Below, piece after piece: positions 30,337 to 41,539 of a stretch of 64,000 bases of DNA. Each line of letters starts with the position of its first letter. The first letter of the stretch is position 1. Origin of the DNA: Apostichopus japonicus (lineage: Eukaryota; Echinodermata; Holothuroidea; Aspidochirotida; Stichopodidae); assembly GCF_037975245.1 (NCBI RefSeq), contig NC_092577.1:16320013-16384012 (forward strand), given 5' to 3'. A model generated the notes under the pieces. It was not told the DNA's origin. It searched no databases and saw only the letters and a program-made list of their open reading frames with translations. A program made the translations under genes and the position numbers.

Positions 30337-31560
30337 TCATAACTCGCCTTCAGCAACCAACTCTTTCGTAATTTTTGTGAATACCTTCTTGTACTGTATT
30401 TCCCCTCGTGGGGATGAGCCTTTGTGAGGCTTCTTCACAACGGCCTTTGCCCGTCCAACATTCTGGTTGTGGTCAATGGCAGCTAACTTCAAGCGAGCTG
30501 TCATTGGAGAATAATCGAACTCCAATCTCTTCGGCGCATACTTCAAAAGGACATTGTGAAAAACCTGAAGGGCACCAGTATGCATGAACTCTGCAAGAAA
30601 TGTAATGTCCTTGAAAAGTCGCTTAGTCAGGGCTACCTTCTTCAGTGCTTAGTGGGCACATGATCCTGCCTTCAGCCATACTTTCTTTCTCTGCTGCAGA
30701 TCTGTCAGTGGATCATTGCTACATTTCTGAAATAGTGGTAAGTTAGGATCATCTGCCCACTCATGCTGTCCTAGTACATGATAGACCACAGATGACCACA
30801 TCTGCAGCAACAGCTCCTGGTCCTTGTTGCAGGCTCTATCACAAAACCACAGATGGTTGATTATGGATTTGATCCAAGGTTCAAATTCTTCATTTCCCTA
30901 TTTCTTTGCCGCTTTGCATAATTTGCTTTTGACATTTTTAGGTAGGTTCAATATATGAAAGTTATGTTTCAAAGAACTGTACGTAGTATGCATGAATTTT
31001 CTTATTCCTGTGTGACGGTCAGTAGCACATCTTTTTACAATAATTGTATAGTCATTAAGGACTCTATCCATACACCTCTGGAAGCCCACTGCTTCCATTC
31101 TTTGAGATGCCCCAGTCTCTGAAACTTGCACAAGTGCCATGTCTACCACCTTCTCTGAACTGACATCCATCAAAGAGTAGCTAGATACTTGGCTGAAAAC
31201 CCTGGCGAATCACAACGCCCATCACCAATAACATCAATTAGGGATCCTTTAAATTTGTCAACCACTGCCTTTTGATGTGCATCCCAGTAACTGTTAATTT
31301 CTGGGATGAGGTACATCTTCTGAAGATCATCAAATATAGTAGCAGAAAAGAACTGCAAATTTAGAAATTCCATGAATTGAGCAGCAGCAGCAGAACAGAG
31401 GAGGTTACAATGGGCATCCTGCCATCTAAGGGCCGGGAGGTCCACTTCAACACAACATGGCCATAAATACACTTCAATGTTGCAAGCAAACCTGACCCAA
31501 CAACCTGCTTTTTCTATTTCTGTCACATTACTTGAACATTGAATACGATACCATAACAAA
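30337..31560 (-). pseudogene. Kolobok-like DDE transposase relic
   Basis: From 31559 down: QFFSATIFDDLQKMYLIPEI, IDVIGDGRCDSPGFSAKY (first catalytic region), a frameshift near 31172, then SLMDVSSEKVVDMALVQVSE, IIVKRCATDRHTGIRKFM (second region) and KHNFHILNLPKNVKSKL. Past an in-frame TAG near 30897 it continues EFEPWIKSIINHLWFCDRAC, SSVVYHVLGQHEWADD and, beyond a TAA near 30648, FMHTGALQVFHNVLLKYAPK and LAAIDHNQNVGRAKAVV. This motif order is that of Kolobok-type transposases in animals (TTAA-targeting cut-and-paste elements). Two stops and one frameshift make it inactive. No THAP domain or terminal inverted repeats were found. Confidence 0.7.
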
Positions 31561-31990
31561 GCTGTTCTATGTTAGCATAGCTATATAAGCTTTCGTTCCT
31601 CTACAGCCTTTGTTGCAAAGGAGTCAGTCAGTGAAAGGATGGGTAGTTCTGCTTCCGGTTCATAGTATGGATCTCGCTTTTCATCTTCCTGGAATCCTTT
31701 TTCACTGCTATCACTGTTGTCATCACCTGATTCAATTTTAAGGGGGGACCTTTGTGGTGGCAATGTCTCTTGCTGCGGTGGTGTCCCCTTGGGTGGAGCC
31801 ATTCCTTCATAGGACACATCCGCTGATAACAATGCTGAATGGGTGGTCCAATTCCACTGTCCAAGCATGGTGGGTTTTGATTTGTGGTACACCAGCTTGG
31901 CATCCAATCTCTGTTACTTCAGTTTTATCTGTCTCAGTTGATGCGCAAACTCTGGAAAGGGCAGCCTGTACAGTAATAAATGAAAGAGCG
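31561..31990 (-). pseudogene. N-terminal linker of Kolobok-like gene
   Basis: The frame 31581-31907 is Pro/Ser/Glu/Asp-rich (PPKGTPPQQETLPPQRSP; SGDDNSDSSEKGF), as in the linker before the catalytic domain. Reading upstream, TTACTGTACAG before 31969 resembles a splice acceptor, so a further exon may lie to the right. It is in the same frame as the first catalytic segment but separated by stops. Confidence 0.4.
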
Positions 31991-33030
31991 TAACACTCGA
32001 GTTAGACTAACATAAGATAAACATTGATTTTTAACTGCCAAAAAAAAACAACAATTAAATTTTCAGACATTAATAATGATTAAGGCAGGCCTTAGAATTA
32101 ACCTTCAAGAAAATGATAAAGGAGAAAAGGGGTTTGAAAGAATGCCATGCATGTTTTCCAAAACCTGATTGTAAAGAACAAATGCTCTGGTCCATAACTG
32201 ACTAATATCTAACTTTTATACGTCTCTAAGTTACGTCTATTCCTATAAGTTTACAATTAAGGCACCGCTTCTGGCACACATTTCGTAAAAATATGGAAAC
32301 ATGTTTTTTTTTTGGGACAAAAGTAGCACATAAACATGTTTTATTTCTTATACAAGTAAGAAAAACATGAAATATTTTCTGAAAAGGCATGAAAAGACCC
32401 TTTTTTGAAACTAATATTTCAAAGTCAAAACCTCAAACCCTAAAAACTGAACCGGAAGTAGAATGTTTGCCGAAAATCAGACATTTTCCAGCCAAATATG
32501 GTCCGATTTAGGTCAGTTTTGCTTCCTAATGAAAACAGGCCCCTTGAGCCTTCCATAGACAACAGTTGTTGGCAGTATACATCTTTACAGTATCCCAAAA
32601 TTTGACTTATCCAAGTCATTTTCAGACTTTGTTGTCACATGTGGATCACTACTTGTATAACGCTTCCATGCATCAAAATCGCTCCTAGCCTGGGACAAAT
32701 GCTAAGTTTAAAGGTGGAAAACCATTCACAAGAAAAAAGTTCAGGGAAAGTAGGAAAAGTATTGTCAACGAACCAGTTGTTACAGCCAGTTCGAACAAAG
32801 TAGGGGAGCTTTCTTCTGGATCTTCACAGAAGAAAAAACGTGTGCAGTGAAGGTAACACTCAGGCTAGGCCTGGTTATAATATACTATTATATAGGCTAG
32901 CCTATATGTGGTCAGACTCCAAAATATTATACACAAGCTGTCACACACTTGATATTTGGTAGGTAAACAGGTCTATTTGGTAGCTGATACGTTATGTTTT
33001 TTTCTAATGGCCTACGGTACTGCAGGGGTT
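31991..33030. other. AT-rich non-coding stretch
   Basis: No coding region is supported. A homopolymer pair, a C-run followed by an A-run, lies at about 33040-33066 and marks the start of the next relic. Confidence 0.5.
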
Positions 33031-33066
33031 TAGATATTTCCCCCCCCCCCCAAAAAAAAAAAAAAA

Positions 33067-33838
33067 TTAAAACGAATGGGTGCAATAACACTCGAAATTG
33101 GGATTGGAAGACAATCTTTAGCCTTGTTGAAAACACAACAGCGGAAGAAATGAAGGAAGTAGCCAGGCGATTGCGTCATCAGGTATTGGATGATGAGGTC
33201 ATTCACGCCCCTAACGATGTGATTATAGATGTCGCCGTATCATTTGATGGAACATGGTCGAAACGTTGGCATACGGCTAACGTTGGCATTGGTGTGCTCA
33301 TGTCTGTGGATACTGGTGAAGTACTACATTTTGCAGTTCTTTCCAAAGTGTGTGAAGTTTGTAGACAGAAAAAGGCTTCACTCTCTTCAGAAGACTTCAA
33401 GGAATGGAGAGTTCAACATAAAGAGAACATTGAATGCCAGCAAAATTATGATGGTTCCAGCCCCGCAATGGAAACATTTGCTGTGGGACTAATATGGAGT
33501 CGCTCCATCGAGAAATACAAGCTCCGGTACCGTTACATGGTGTGTGATGGAGATGCCAAGTCTCATACTAACGTGGAACAGGTGTATGGGCCATGCATGG
33601 AAGTAGAAAAACTAGACTGCATCGGCCATGTGGGTAAAAGGATGTACCGAGCTTTGGATTATCTTCGTAAAGCACAAGGGAAGAATAAACTAAAAGATGG
33701 AAAACAGTAGGAGGGCAAGCAGGCCGCATGATGACACGAAAACTGTAAATAGGGAGGCAGCTAATGCCGGTGGAGAGCGAAAAGAACGAGGCTATAAGCA
33801 ACATGCGGCGCACTATACAAGCAGTGTTGCACCACTCA
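33067..33838 (+). pseudogene. Mutator-like transposase-domain relic
   Basis: The open frame to 33710 contains DVAVSFDGTWSKRWHTANVG, then CEVCRQKKASLSSEDFKEW, HKENIECQQNYDGSSPAME, YRYMVCDGDAKSHTNVEQVY and KLDCIGHVGKRMYRAL. These are the conserved blocks of the Mutator-like transposase domain found in many invertebrate genomes, including the first two acidic positions (FDGTW, DGDAK). After the stop at 33710 a shifted frame continues ISNMRRTIQAVLHHS to about 33838, where LINE C begins. N-terminus and C-terminal Cys-rich end are missing. Inactive fragment. Confidence 0.7.
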
Positions 33839-34175
33839 TGTTCAAGTTCAAGTTTATTTGTACCATCATCATCATAATTTTTAATTCATATTTTATAACA
33901 TGAGTAATAGTAAATTAATATACTTACATATAATAAATGATATGCAAAAATCAGTATATATATATATATACATATGATGGGTACAGGAGTCAGAATAAGC
34001 TTTTCGAGTCTGACCCCTTACAAAAAGAAAGGAAAAGAAATAAAGAAAAATAATTAGCAATGTGCTAATTATAAAAGAATAACAGCAACATTAAAGAATG
34101 GTTTAAATATGCATGTAATTATATGTAATATGAAGTCGACATCAATTTTTTCCTCAACCTATTTTTAAAAGTATA

Positions 34176-37100
34176 TCAAGTAATATTCAATTCAGTGAGA
34201 TTAGATGAGAATGAATTCCAGAGAGTAACACCACTTGAGTGAATCTGGGACTGTCTAAGTCTAGTTCGTGAATATGGAATGTTTAGAGAATACATAGATC
34301 TAGTGTTGTAATGATGCATATTATATCTATAATGAAAATATGAGTTGTAAATAGGAGGAAGATTTCCATTATTAAACTTAAACATAAAAATACCAAGCTG
34401 ATAATGAAATAAATCAAAAATAGTTAAGACGTTCAGACTCTTAAAAAGAGGACCCGAGTGAGCAATATACGGCGCAATACAAATGTTACGAACTACACGT
34501 TTTTGCAGTTTATATAAATTATGCAACAGTGATTTATTTGCACCTCCCCAAGCAAGTAAATTATAATTCAGGTGTGGAAGTATTAGAGTATTATATAAAG
34601 TCAATAATGTATCTTTCGGAAGAACATGTTTTAATCTATAAATAATTCCATTTGCACCGGCAATTTTACTACAGATATATGAAATATGATTTTTCCAGTG
34701 AAGGTTACAATCGATAATAGTACCGAGAAACTTAGTAGTTGCTGTGGTTAATACAATAGTGCCATCAATATTGATGGGAATATTAGTAGTATCATGTAAT
34801 TTATTGTCGAATATAAGAATATTAGTTTTTAATAAATTCAGAGACAACTTATTTGCATTAAGCCAGTTAATATTATGAGTAAACTCTTTTTCTGCTTCTA
34901 GAATTGCATCAGCTATATTATCCTTCTGAAATAAGATTGTAGTGTCATCAGCAAATAAAACAAAGTTTCCCTTAGTAGAAGAATGACAAATATTATTAAT
35001 GTACATAAGAAAAAGAAGTGGGCCTAAAATAGAACCCTGTGGAACACCAACATTACAAATGGACCTTGCAGATGTAACTCCGTTATAATATACATAGTTT
35101 ATACGATTACTTAGATAACTTTGAAACCAGTTATAGGAAATTCCACGTACTCCATAAGCAAGAAGCTTCTTTAATAAAATAGAATGATCAATGGTATCGA
35201 AAGCCTTTGATAAATCAATAAAAATACCAACAGTAGACATCTTTTTATCTAAGCCACATGATATACTATCAATTAAGTCGATAGCTGCAAGATAAGTTGA
35301 ATAGTTTTTCGGAAAACCATACTGATGTTCATTTAAAATGTTGTGCTTATCAATGAACTTAATCAATCTGTCATACACTAGTCGTTCAACAATTTTGGAA
35401 ATAGTGGTTAAAAGTGAGACAGGTCTGTAATTAGAAAACAACTTATGATCTCCAGATTTGAAAATAGGAATAATTTTTGCAACTTTTAACTCTGATGGAA
35501 ATATTCCACTAGAAAACGAACAATTAATAATGTGAGCAAGCGGAGCCGCAATAAAATCATTAATATGCTTTATAACATTATTGGTAATTTTATCATGACC
35601 TGGACTTTTACCACTTCTTAGCTTAATAATATAGCCTTTTACCTCCTCAGTGCAGGTTGGAAGCATCATAAACGACTGCTTTATATCATTAGTAATGCCA
35701 TGCAAGGGATTACTGTGACTTAAAGGAATCTTATCAGTGAAAGTGTTCGCAATGGACGAAAAATAATTAATAAAACCGTCAGCCACATCGTTAGCATTAG
35801 TAATATGTTGACCATTACAAATATACTCTTTATTACAATTAATGCTAACATTTTTACCGAGTATATTGTTAATAACCTTCCATAATTTGGAAGTGTCATC
35901 TTTATTACTTTCAGTAAGATTTTTATAATGCATTTTCTTAGCAGTTTTAACAACTGTTGTGAGTACATTTCTGTATTTGCTATACACTCTTTTACGGTTA
36001 TTGGAATAATTTTCTTTATATTTAACATAGAGCTTGTTCTTATGTTTAATCGATTTCAAAATTGCAGGTGTAATCCAAGGAGATTTGTTAGATATATTAT
36101 GGCGTTTAGTCGTCTTGGTTAATGGACAGCAACGACAAAAAGCATCCATAACTATGTGGATAAAATTGTTATATGATAATTGAACATCCTTAGTAGAGGA
36201 AACACTATCCCAGTTAACGGCCGACAATTCGTGTTGTAATAAAGCAATATTATTAGGACATGTATTATGTGTAGAATTATTACATTTCTGAGAAATTGTA
36301 TAATTATTACTAGAATTTACGAAAATTGGAAAATGATCAGAAATATCAGAGAATTAAAATACCGCTTTTAATAGAGTGACAAATATCATTCGTAAAGATA
36401 TTATCAATTAATGAAGTACTGTATTGGGTAACTCTGGTAGCTTTACTGATTGTAGGATACAACCCATATGATGAAAATGTGTTAATAAAATCATCAACTA
36501 TATACCTCTTTCACCAAGTTTGAGTAGGTCTATATTAAAGTCCCCTGCAAAATAATACGTTTTGTAATCATTGGAGAGCAATCCCAGGCAGTGACCTAAA
36601 TTTTCATTAAACACACGAGAGTTGCTATCTGGAGGCTTATACATACATCCAATAATATTATTTTTAGCTTTCATATTTGTTGCTTCTATAAATAAAGACT
36701 CAGCACTGATATCCATAGGGCAACTTAAGTCATTTCTGATTACAAATTCAATATCATTTCTCACAAAAATACCTACACCCCCACCACGACGATCATCTCT
36801 CTCCTTGTGAACAAATGTATAACCATCTAAATTATAAATACTACTAAAACCATCTTTAAGCCATGTCTCTGTTATAGCAATAAATGAGAATTTGAAATTT
36901 TCAATAGAGTGCAAAAAGCCTATAATAGAATCAAAATTTTTGGAAAGACTTCTGGAATTTATATGCAATATAGATGCATGATGTTTGTTATTTTTAAAAG
37001 TATTATTATAAGTCTGGCCGGTATAATACTCGCAAGTTATGGTATTGTTCTCCTGGAACTCGTTTACATTATTAATTGTATAATTCTCTGTTTATGTAAT
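34176..37100 (-). pseudogene. LINE C ORF2: endonuclease and reverse transcriptase
   Basis: Endonuclease at 36498-36968: INSRSLSKNFDSIIGFLHSI, FIAITETWLKDG with catalytic Glu, RRGGGVGIFVRNDI and FAGDFNIDLL. A frameshift near 36500 and another near 36350 interrupt the end (TRVTQYSTSLIDNIF; ISDHFPIF). The 683-codon frame 34176-36227 carries the linker (SPWITPAILKSIKHKNKLY) and RT: LRSGKSPGHDKI, NYRPVSLLTTISKIVERLVY, GIFIDLSKAFDTIDHSIL, VGVPQGSILGPLLFL and catalytic FADDTTILF, then NYNLLAWGGANKSLL. No clear ATG precedes the endonuclease. Expected role: nick target DNA and copy the element RNA. Only two frameshifts away from intact. Confidence 0.85.
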
Positions 37101-37334
37101 ACTTTGAGAAATATATGCCAACTTTTAATTGATGTATGTAATATGTATATAAAAATAGAATAATTTGCGCAATTATAAATCATAACCCATTCTGTCGCCA
37201 ACATGTAGAAGAAAGTAAAAAAGTAATGAGATAACATGATAAAAACTATCATACTAAACAAAACAAAAAACAAAATAAACCACGTGGTTTATGCCAACTG
37301 TACTTTAAATAAATTATCCTCTAGGATGCGAATG

Positions 37335-38057
37335 TTAAAGTTTGAGAAGATCGTTTGTATTAGAAATAATTACTTTTGATGTTCCAGTTACTGTCATCAC
37401 ATTGGCGATTATACGCCCGTCCCACGTCCAGCAGTTCTCGACCTTGTCGTGCGCCTTGGTATTTTTCAGAAGGAGGTGGTTTCGGTGGGTCAAGTCCTCA
37501 GCTATTACAATCCCAGTTCCCTTTAGCTTCTTTCTGGATTTCATCAGTGTCAGCTTTTCACGGTAGGACGAACACTTCACAAGGAGGGCCCTGGGACGAC
37601 CAGTGGTTGTTGGCTTGCCGACTCTATGTGTACGGTCAATGCTAGAGTCTGCAATCGTTATACCCAGTTTGCTCTTAGTCAGCTCCTTGAAAATATCGTC
37701 AGTGACCTCATTTTCCTTCTCTTCGATTCCAAAAATCCTGATACTATTCCGTCTAGTGTATTGTTCCAGATTGTTGACGTCATTCGTGGTTTTGTCTTGG
37801 GAGTCTTGAAGGCCAGATAATTTAGTTTGCATGCCTTTGCATTCCTCTGTTTTCTCATCCAGTTTAATTTCTATGCCAAGAATTCTGGCCTCCTGGATCT
37901 CTAATTGTCGAGTTAGATCGTCAAATTTCCTGCGAATAACCTCTTGAACAGTACTTTCAATAGCGGTTTTGAGACTGTCATTCTTGAATAGACCTTCAGT
38001 TACAAGGGCTGCAATTTCAGCTATTGTCTCTTTGTTGAAACGAGTATTGGGAGCCAT
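37335..38057 (-). CDS. LINE C ORF1, L1-ORF1p-like RNA-binding protein
   Basis: 240 codons from a true ATG at 38057 (MAPNTRFNKETIAEIAALV), intact to the stop. Residues about 20-100 are a heptad-rich coiled coil (DDLTRQLEIQEARILGIEIK; DKTTNDVNNLEQYTRRNSIR). A small RRM-like segment follows (RIFGIEEKE, about 105-170), then a C-terminal basic domain (RPRALLVKCSSYREKLTLM; GTGIVIAEDLTHRN). This is the Transposase_22/L1-ORF1p architecture; such proteins trimerise and chaperone the LINE RNA. It belongs to the same element as the ORF2 on the left. Confidence 0.8.
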   Translation of the reverse strand: MAPNTRFNKETIAEIAALVTEGLFKNDSLKTAIESTVQEVIRRKFDDLTRQLEIQEARILGIEIKLDEKTEECKGMQTKLSGLQDSQDKTTNDVNNLEQYTRRNSIRIFGIEEKENEVTDDIFKELTKSKLGITIADSSIDRTHRVGKPTTTGRPRALLVKCSSYREKLTLMKSRKKLKGTGIVIAEDLTHRNHLLLKNTKAHDKVENCWTWDGRIIANVMTVTGTSKVIISNTNDLLKL

Positions 38058-38090
38058 TGTTAATGAGGCTAAACAGGATCAGTGACCCGT

Positions 38091-38400
38091 GTTGATGCTT
38101 GACAGATTGTAGGTGATGTATAGGCTGGGACTAAAACATGCAGTGAAAATGATAGGCTGAAACTTACATTGTATCGATGTAATGATAATTTCTCAGATTG
38201 AGATTGGTTGAAATTAAACCATAATTACAGCCAAAGCATCCAGCGATTTTTATTATATGACACTCCCACGTAGTTACAAACTTTTAGTCCATGTCGTGTC
38301 ACTAATTGATTGGTTTTGAAGCCACTCAAAGAAGCTGAAACATCAGTGCCTTTCCTAGTCGAAGACACGAGACCAAGTCAATCATAAGTGCTGTACCTTG
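38091..38400. other. Interval between LINE C and Gypsy-3
   Basis: No coding region is recognised. Gypsy-3 similarity stops at about 38410, after the MEEDLLQ segment of the pre-integrase region. Confidence 0.4.
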
Positions 38401-38404
38401 CAGT

Positions 38405-40819
38405 AGGTCTTCCTCCATTACATAACCATGCATGCCAACATCTTCAACATTACCCTGCTTTAAACCTTGCCTAATGGTCAACAACCTCGAATCATCTTGT
38501 TGTTTCAGAAAGAACTGATTCTCATCTGGAAGGACACAACTCTTAATGCTACGTTCTACACACTCGTCACTTTCAGCTAACGCTGCCTGTGAGATCCCAG
38601 AAGAACACTCAGCACAGTGATAATTGTCTATTTTATCAACTTCCTCCTTGCTCAGACCTAGACATACCCAATGGAACCACCTATCACAATTCTCACACTG
38701 GATCCAAAATATCTTTGACGAAGGATCCCCTTTGCAATCCGGATGAAAACATACATTTTGGTCATAATTAACCACACCTATCACTGCTCTAGAGAGTGCA
38801 TCTGGGACAACATTTTGAGACCCCGGCCTATAATGAATGATGTAATCAAATTCCTGAAGTCTCAAAGCCCACCTCATTAGTCTTCCTTTTAATGCCTTTG
38901 CGCGCAGCATCCACACTAACGCTTGATGGTCCGTATACACTACAGTGCTTGAACCCTCCAAATAAGGACGCCATTTCTCTAATGCCCAAATTACAGCTAA
39001 ACACTCCAGTTCTGTGGCTGAATAATTTCTCTCCGCATTACTCAATGCCCGAGAAGCAAATGCTATAACTCGAAGCTCACCTGCATGATTGACTTGCATT
39101 AAGGCCGCCCCTAAACCTACACCACTAGCATCAGTATGGACTTCAAATTGCCTACTACAATCAGGAATACTAAGAGACACAGCCCGGGCTATCACCTCTT
39201 TTAATTGCTCAAATGCATTTTGGCACTCCCCTGACCAATCCCATCTTACATCTTTCCTCCGCAAGTTGTTAAGAGGTTCCACCAGTGTGGCATAATTTGG
39301 AATGAATTTAGAACACCACCCACTCAAGCCCAAAAAACGCTCAAGTGCTTTTTTGTTTGTCGGTGAAGGAAACATCTCAACTGCCTCACTTTTAGAAGGA
39401 TCCAAATTAATGCCGTCTCCATTAATAACATACCCCAAAAATTTAACCTCCTTATACACAAGATGACATTTAGCTGGATTTACTGTTAGGCCTGCATTCT
39501 TAAGACACTCCAAAACTTTATGCAGATCTTCAAAATGTTCCTGAATGGTAGATGAATGAACTACAATATCATCAATATATGGATAGTAATTATTACTTGT
39601 ACTACCCTCTAGAGACTGAAAGACAACATCCAGGAGGTTCTGAAAGTACTTACTTGCATTCTTTAAACCAAATGGTAATCGCTTAAACTGATAAACACCC
39701 TCTTCACACACAAAAGCTGTCTTTGGCTGGTCATCAGGATGAATGGCTGCTTGCCAAAACCCTGACTTCAAATCTAATGTTGAAAAAACCCTAGAATTAC
39801 ACATAGAATACAAAATAGAATCAATACTTGGTATGGGATAGTTGGAAGACTTAGTAACTGCATTAAGAGCCCGATAATCGACTGCCATCCTATAAGTACC
39901 ATCTGGTTTATCAACCATCACCACCGGACTACACCACTCTGATACAGAAGGGATAATGATATCTTGTTCTAGCATATCATGAATCTGTTTCTTTAGATTT
40001 GCCCTTTTGCTTGGTGCCAACTTATATGGACGTTTCTTTACCGGCGCTGCCTCCCCCGTTTCTATTCTATGTTGCAGCCAGCCACAGTAGCCAGGTTTAT
40101 CCACAAAGACCTCTTTAAAGTTTTCTACCAGCCCCTTTACCTGCTTCTCATACCCCAATTTACCCGATACTGCCCTCAGAGCGTGCACATGTTTTGAGTC
40201 AGCATCACCTTGGGTCAAATTTGGACTCTCCTGTATTTTGCTAGGTTTACTAACTCCCTCAACTACAGTCTGTTTTCGAATCCAAACTAAAGGGAACTTA
40301 ACACAAGGGCTTTGTTTCCCAGACCAGTAAGCACTCTCAGATATATCAAAAACCAGAGCAAAGGCCCTTAACAAGTCTCTCCCCAAAAGTACCTGACAAG
40401 GAATGTCAGCCACATAAAGCTCAACTTCTTCAGTCTCCCCTGCAATAGTCATAGAGGTAGACACCTTACCTGTGACAACCAGAGGTGTGTCATCCAAAAG
40501 CTTAAAACACAGGGGTTCATTCAAAGGCATAACCTCACAATTTTCAACCATTAAGGTACTGATGAGTGACCTTTCTGCTCCACTATCAGCATAAGCAAGA
40601 ACTTTCCCACCAAATAACATTGCCTCAAAATACGCCCCATCCAACTTGCATACATTTGTCACCTCAGAGCTATGCTCCAATGAGACCTTAACTCTGAACA
40701 ACCTTTCCTCCACCTCCTTGTCAGAAATTCTCACCAAATTAATGCCAACATTAGCATTTTGATCACGTGACACATTTGAACAGTTATAAAACAAAGGATG
40801 ACAGAAAACGAAACCAGTA
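38405..40819 (-). mobile_element. Gypsy-3: truncated PHD-bearing Gypsy element
   Basis: A minus-strand relative of Gypsy-1. Gag is missing on the right, where LINE A3 sequence begins at 40820. Integrase and LTR are missing on the left, beyond about 38405. The remaining protease, RT, RNase H and PHD finger are in one open frame. It is diverged from Gypsy-1 (PHD domains about two thirds identical by my count), so the two are separate lineages or old copies of one family. Confidence 0.85.
38405..40819 (-). CDS. Gypsy-3 protease-RT-RNase H-PHD polyprotein fragment
   Basis: An uninterrupted frame of about 800 codons; its ends are set by truncation, not by a start or stop of the element. Upstream codons at 40820-40980 are LINE A 3' UTR read in frame. 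From the right: protease (VCKLDGAYFEAMLFGGKVLA; AYADSGAERSLIS, the D-S-G triad; IPCQVLLGRDLLRAF), RT (RIETGEAAPVKKRPYKLAP; YRMAVDYRALNAVTKSSNYP; TLDLKSGFWQAAIHPDDQPK; YIDDIVVHS), RNase H (VHTDASGVGLGAAL; TDHQALVWML; PDALSR), PHD finger (38605-38755), then a short pre-integrase stretch (LKQQDDSRLLTIRQGLK). The absence of stops suggests recent activity of the lineage. Integrase is lost. Confidence 0.85.
38605..38755 (-). other. PHD finger inside Gypsy-3 pol
   Basis: Same ligand spacing as in Gypsy-1: C-x4-C-x12-C-x2-C-x4-H-x2-C-x15-C-x2-C, with FWIQCENCDRWFHWVCLGL. All eight ligands and the cage Trp are kept while flanking residues have changed, as expected if the domain is under constraint. 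Confidence 0.85.
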
Positions 40820-41217
40820 TGCTTTTTACGTGCAAAGAGAACGGACACGGACCAAAGGTTAACCAAAAAAACCAATCCCAGTCTGTTTAACAACCCCCAA
40901 AACACAAACAGAAATCTCTCACTAACCCACATATGTATATAACGTGACAAGGACACGGACCCAAAAGCCAACAGAACCAAAACAATAAATCACCAGAAAC
41001 CAGCCCCAAAAAGCCAACTCCAAACCACCAAAAAAAATATAAAATAAAAAATTATGTTACGATCACACAAACCACACACACCTAACAACTAACTCACTGC
41101 AAATTTCATCCGGAGAACGCCGTCCCGATAGCAGACGACAAGCTTGCGCCAGCGTCTACGAATGGCAGTGTCGGCAAGCCGTGCATGGTCCGCCTCCTTG
41201 CGCAACCTAATGTCACT
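40820..41217 (-). mobile_element. LINE A3, 3' segment (minus)
   Basis: LINE A 3' end in minus orientation. The terminus CACGTAAAAAGCA starts at 40820; it holds the 3' UTR and the last ~40 codons of ORF2 (RKEADHARLADTAIRRRWRK; CYRDGVLRMKF). It corresponds to 47973-48366 of the full copy. At 41218 it switches abruptly to plus-strand LINE A sequence, a head-to-head arrangement best explained as a 5' inversion of a single insertion. Confidence 0.8.
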
Positions 41218-41539
41218 AACGGCCCAAGAGACATTAAGTGGCCCAGATTCTGACTCGCAAATGGAGGACTGTACTGCAGCCTTGGTAGTTGTGGCTAAGG
41301 AGTCCTCCGATTGGTTTGACGAGACGAAACCGGCCACTGATCTCATTGACTCGAGCGGCCCTTCCACCCTGCCCGCAGTCGCTTCCGCTATACCGGACGC
41401 GATGGTCCCTAGTGGACCTCCTGTTCCTGACAGGGAGGTCCACTCGATCAGTGTTGACGAGGAGCTAACAACTCTGCTCGCTCGGGGGGGAAAGGGGGAA
41501 CACCGCAAAGGGCCTGAAAAGACCCGTATTATCAAAACA

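Larger units (their letters stand above)
33839..38090 (-). mobile_element. LINE C: nearly full-length CR1/Jockey-group LINE
   Basis: A minus-strand element of about 4.25 kb with ORF1 (37335-38057), ORF2 (about 34176-37100) and a 3' UTR ending in ACTTGAACTTGAA at 33839. The UTR contains a GTCAGA/TCTGAC hairpin near 33987-34015 and a (TA)n run near 33957-33970. The 5' end is placed near 38090, a few bases upstream of ORF1, but is not sharply defined. It follows directly on the Mutator-like relic, so it probably inserted there; no target duplication is visible. Confidence 0.8.
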
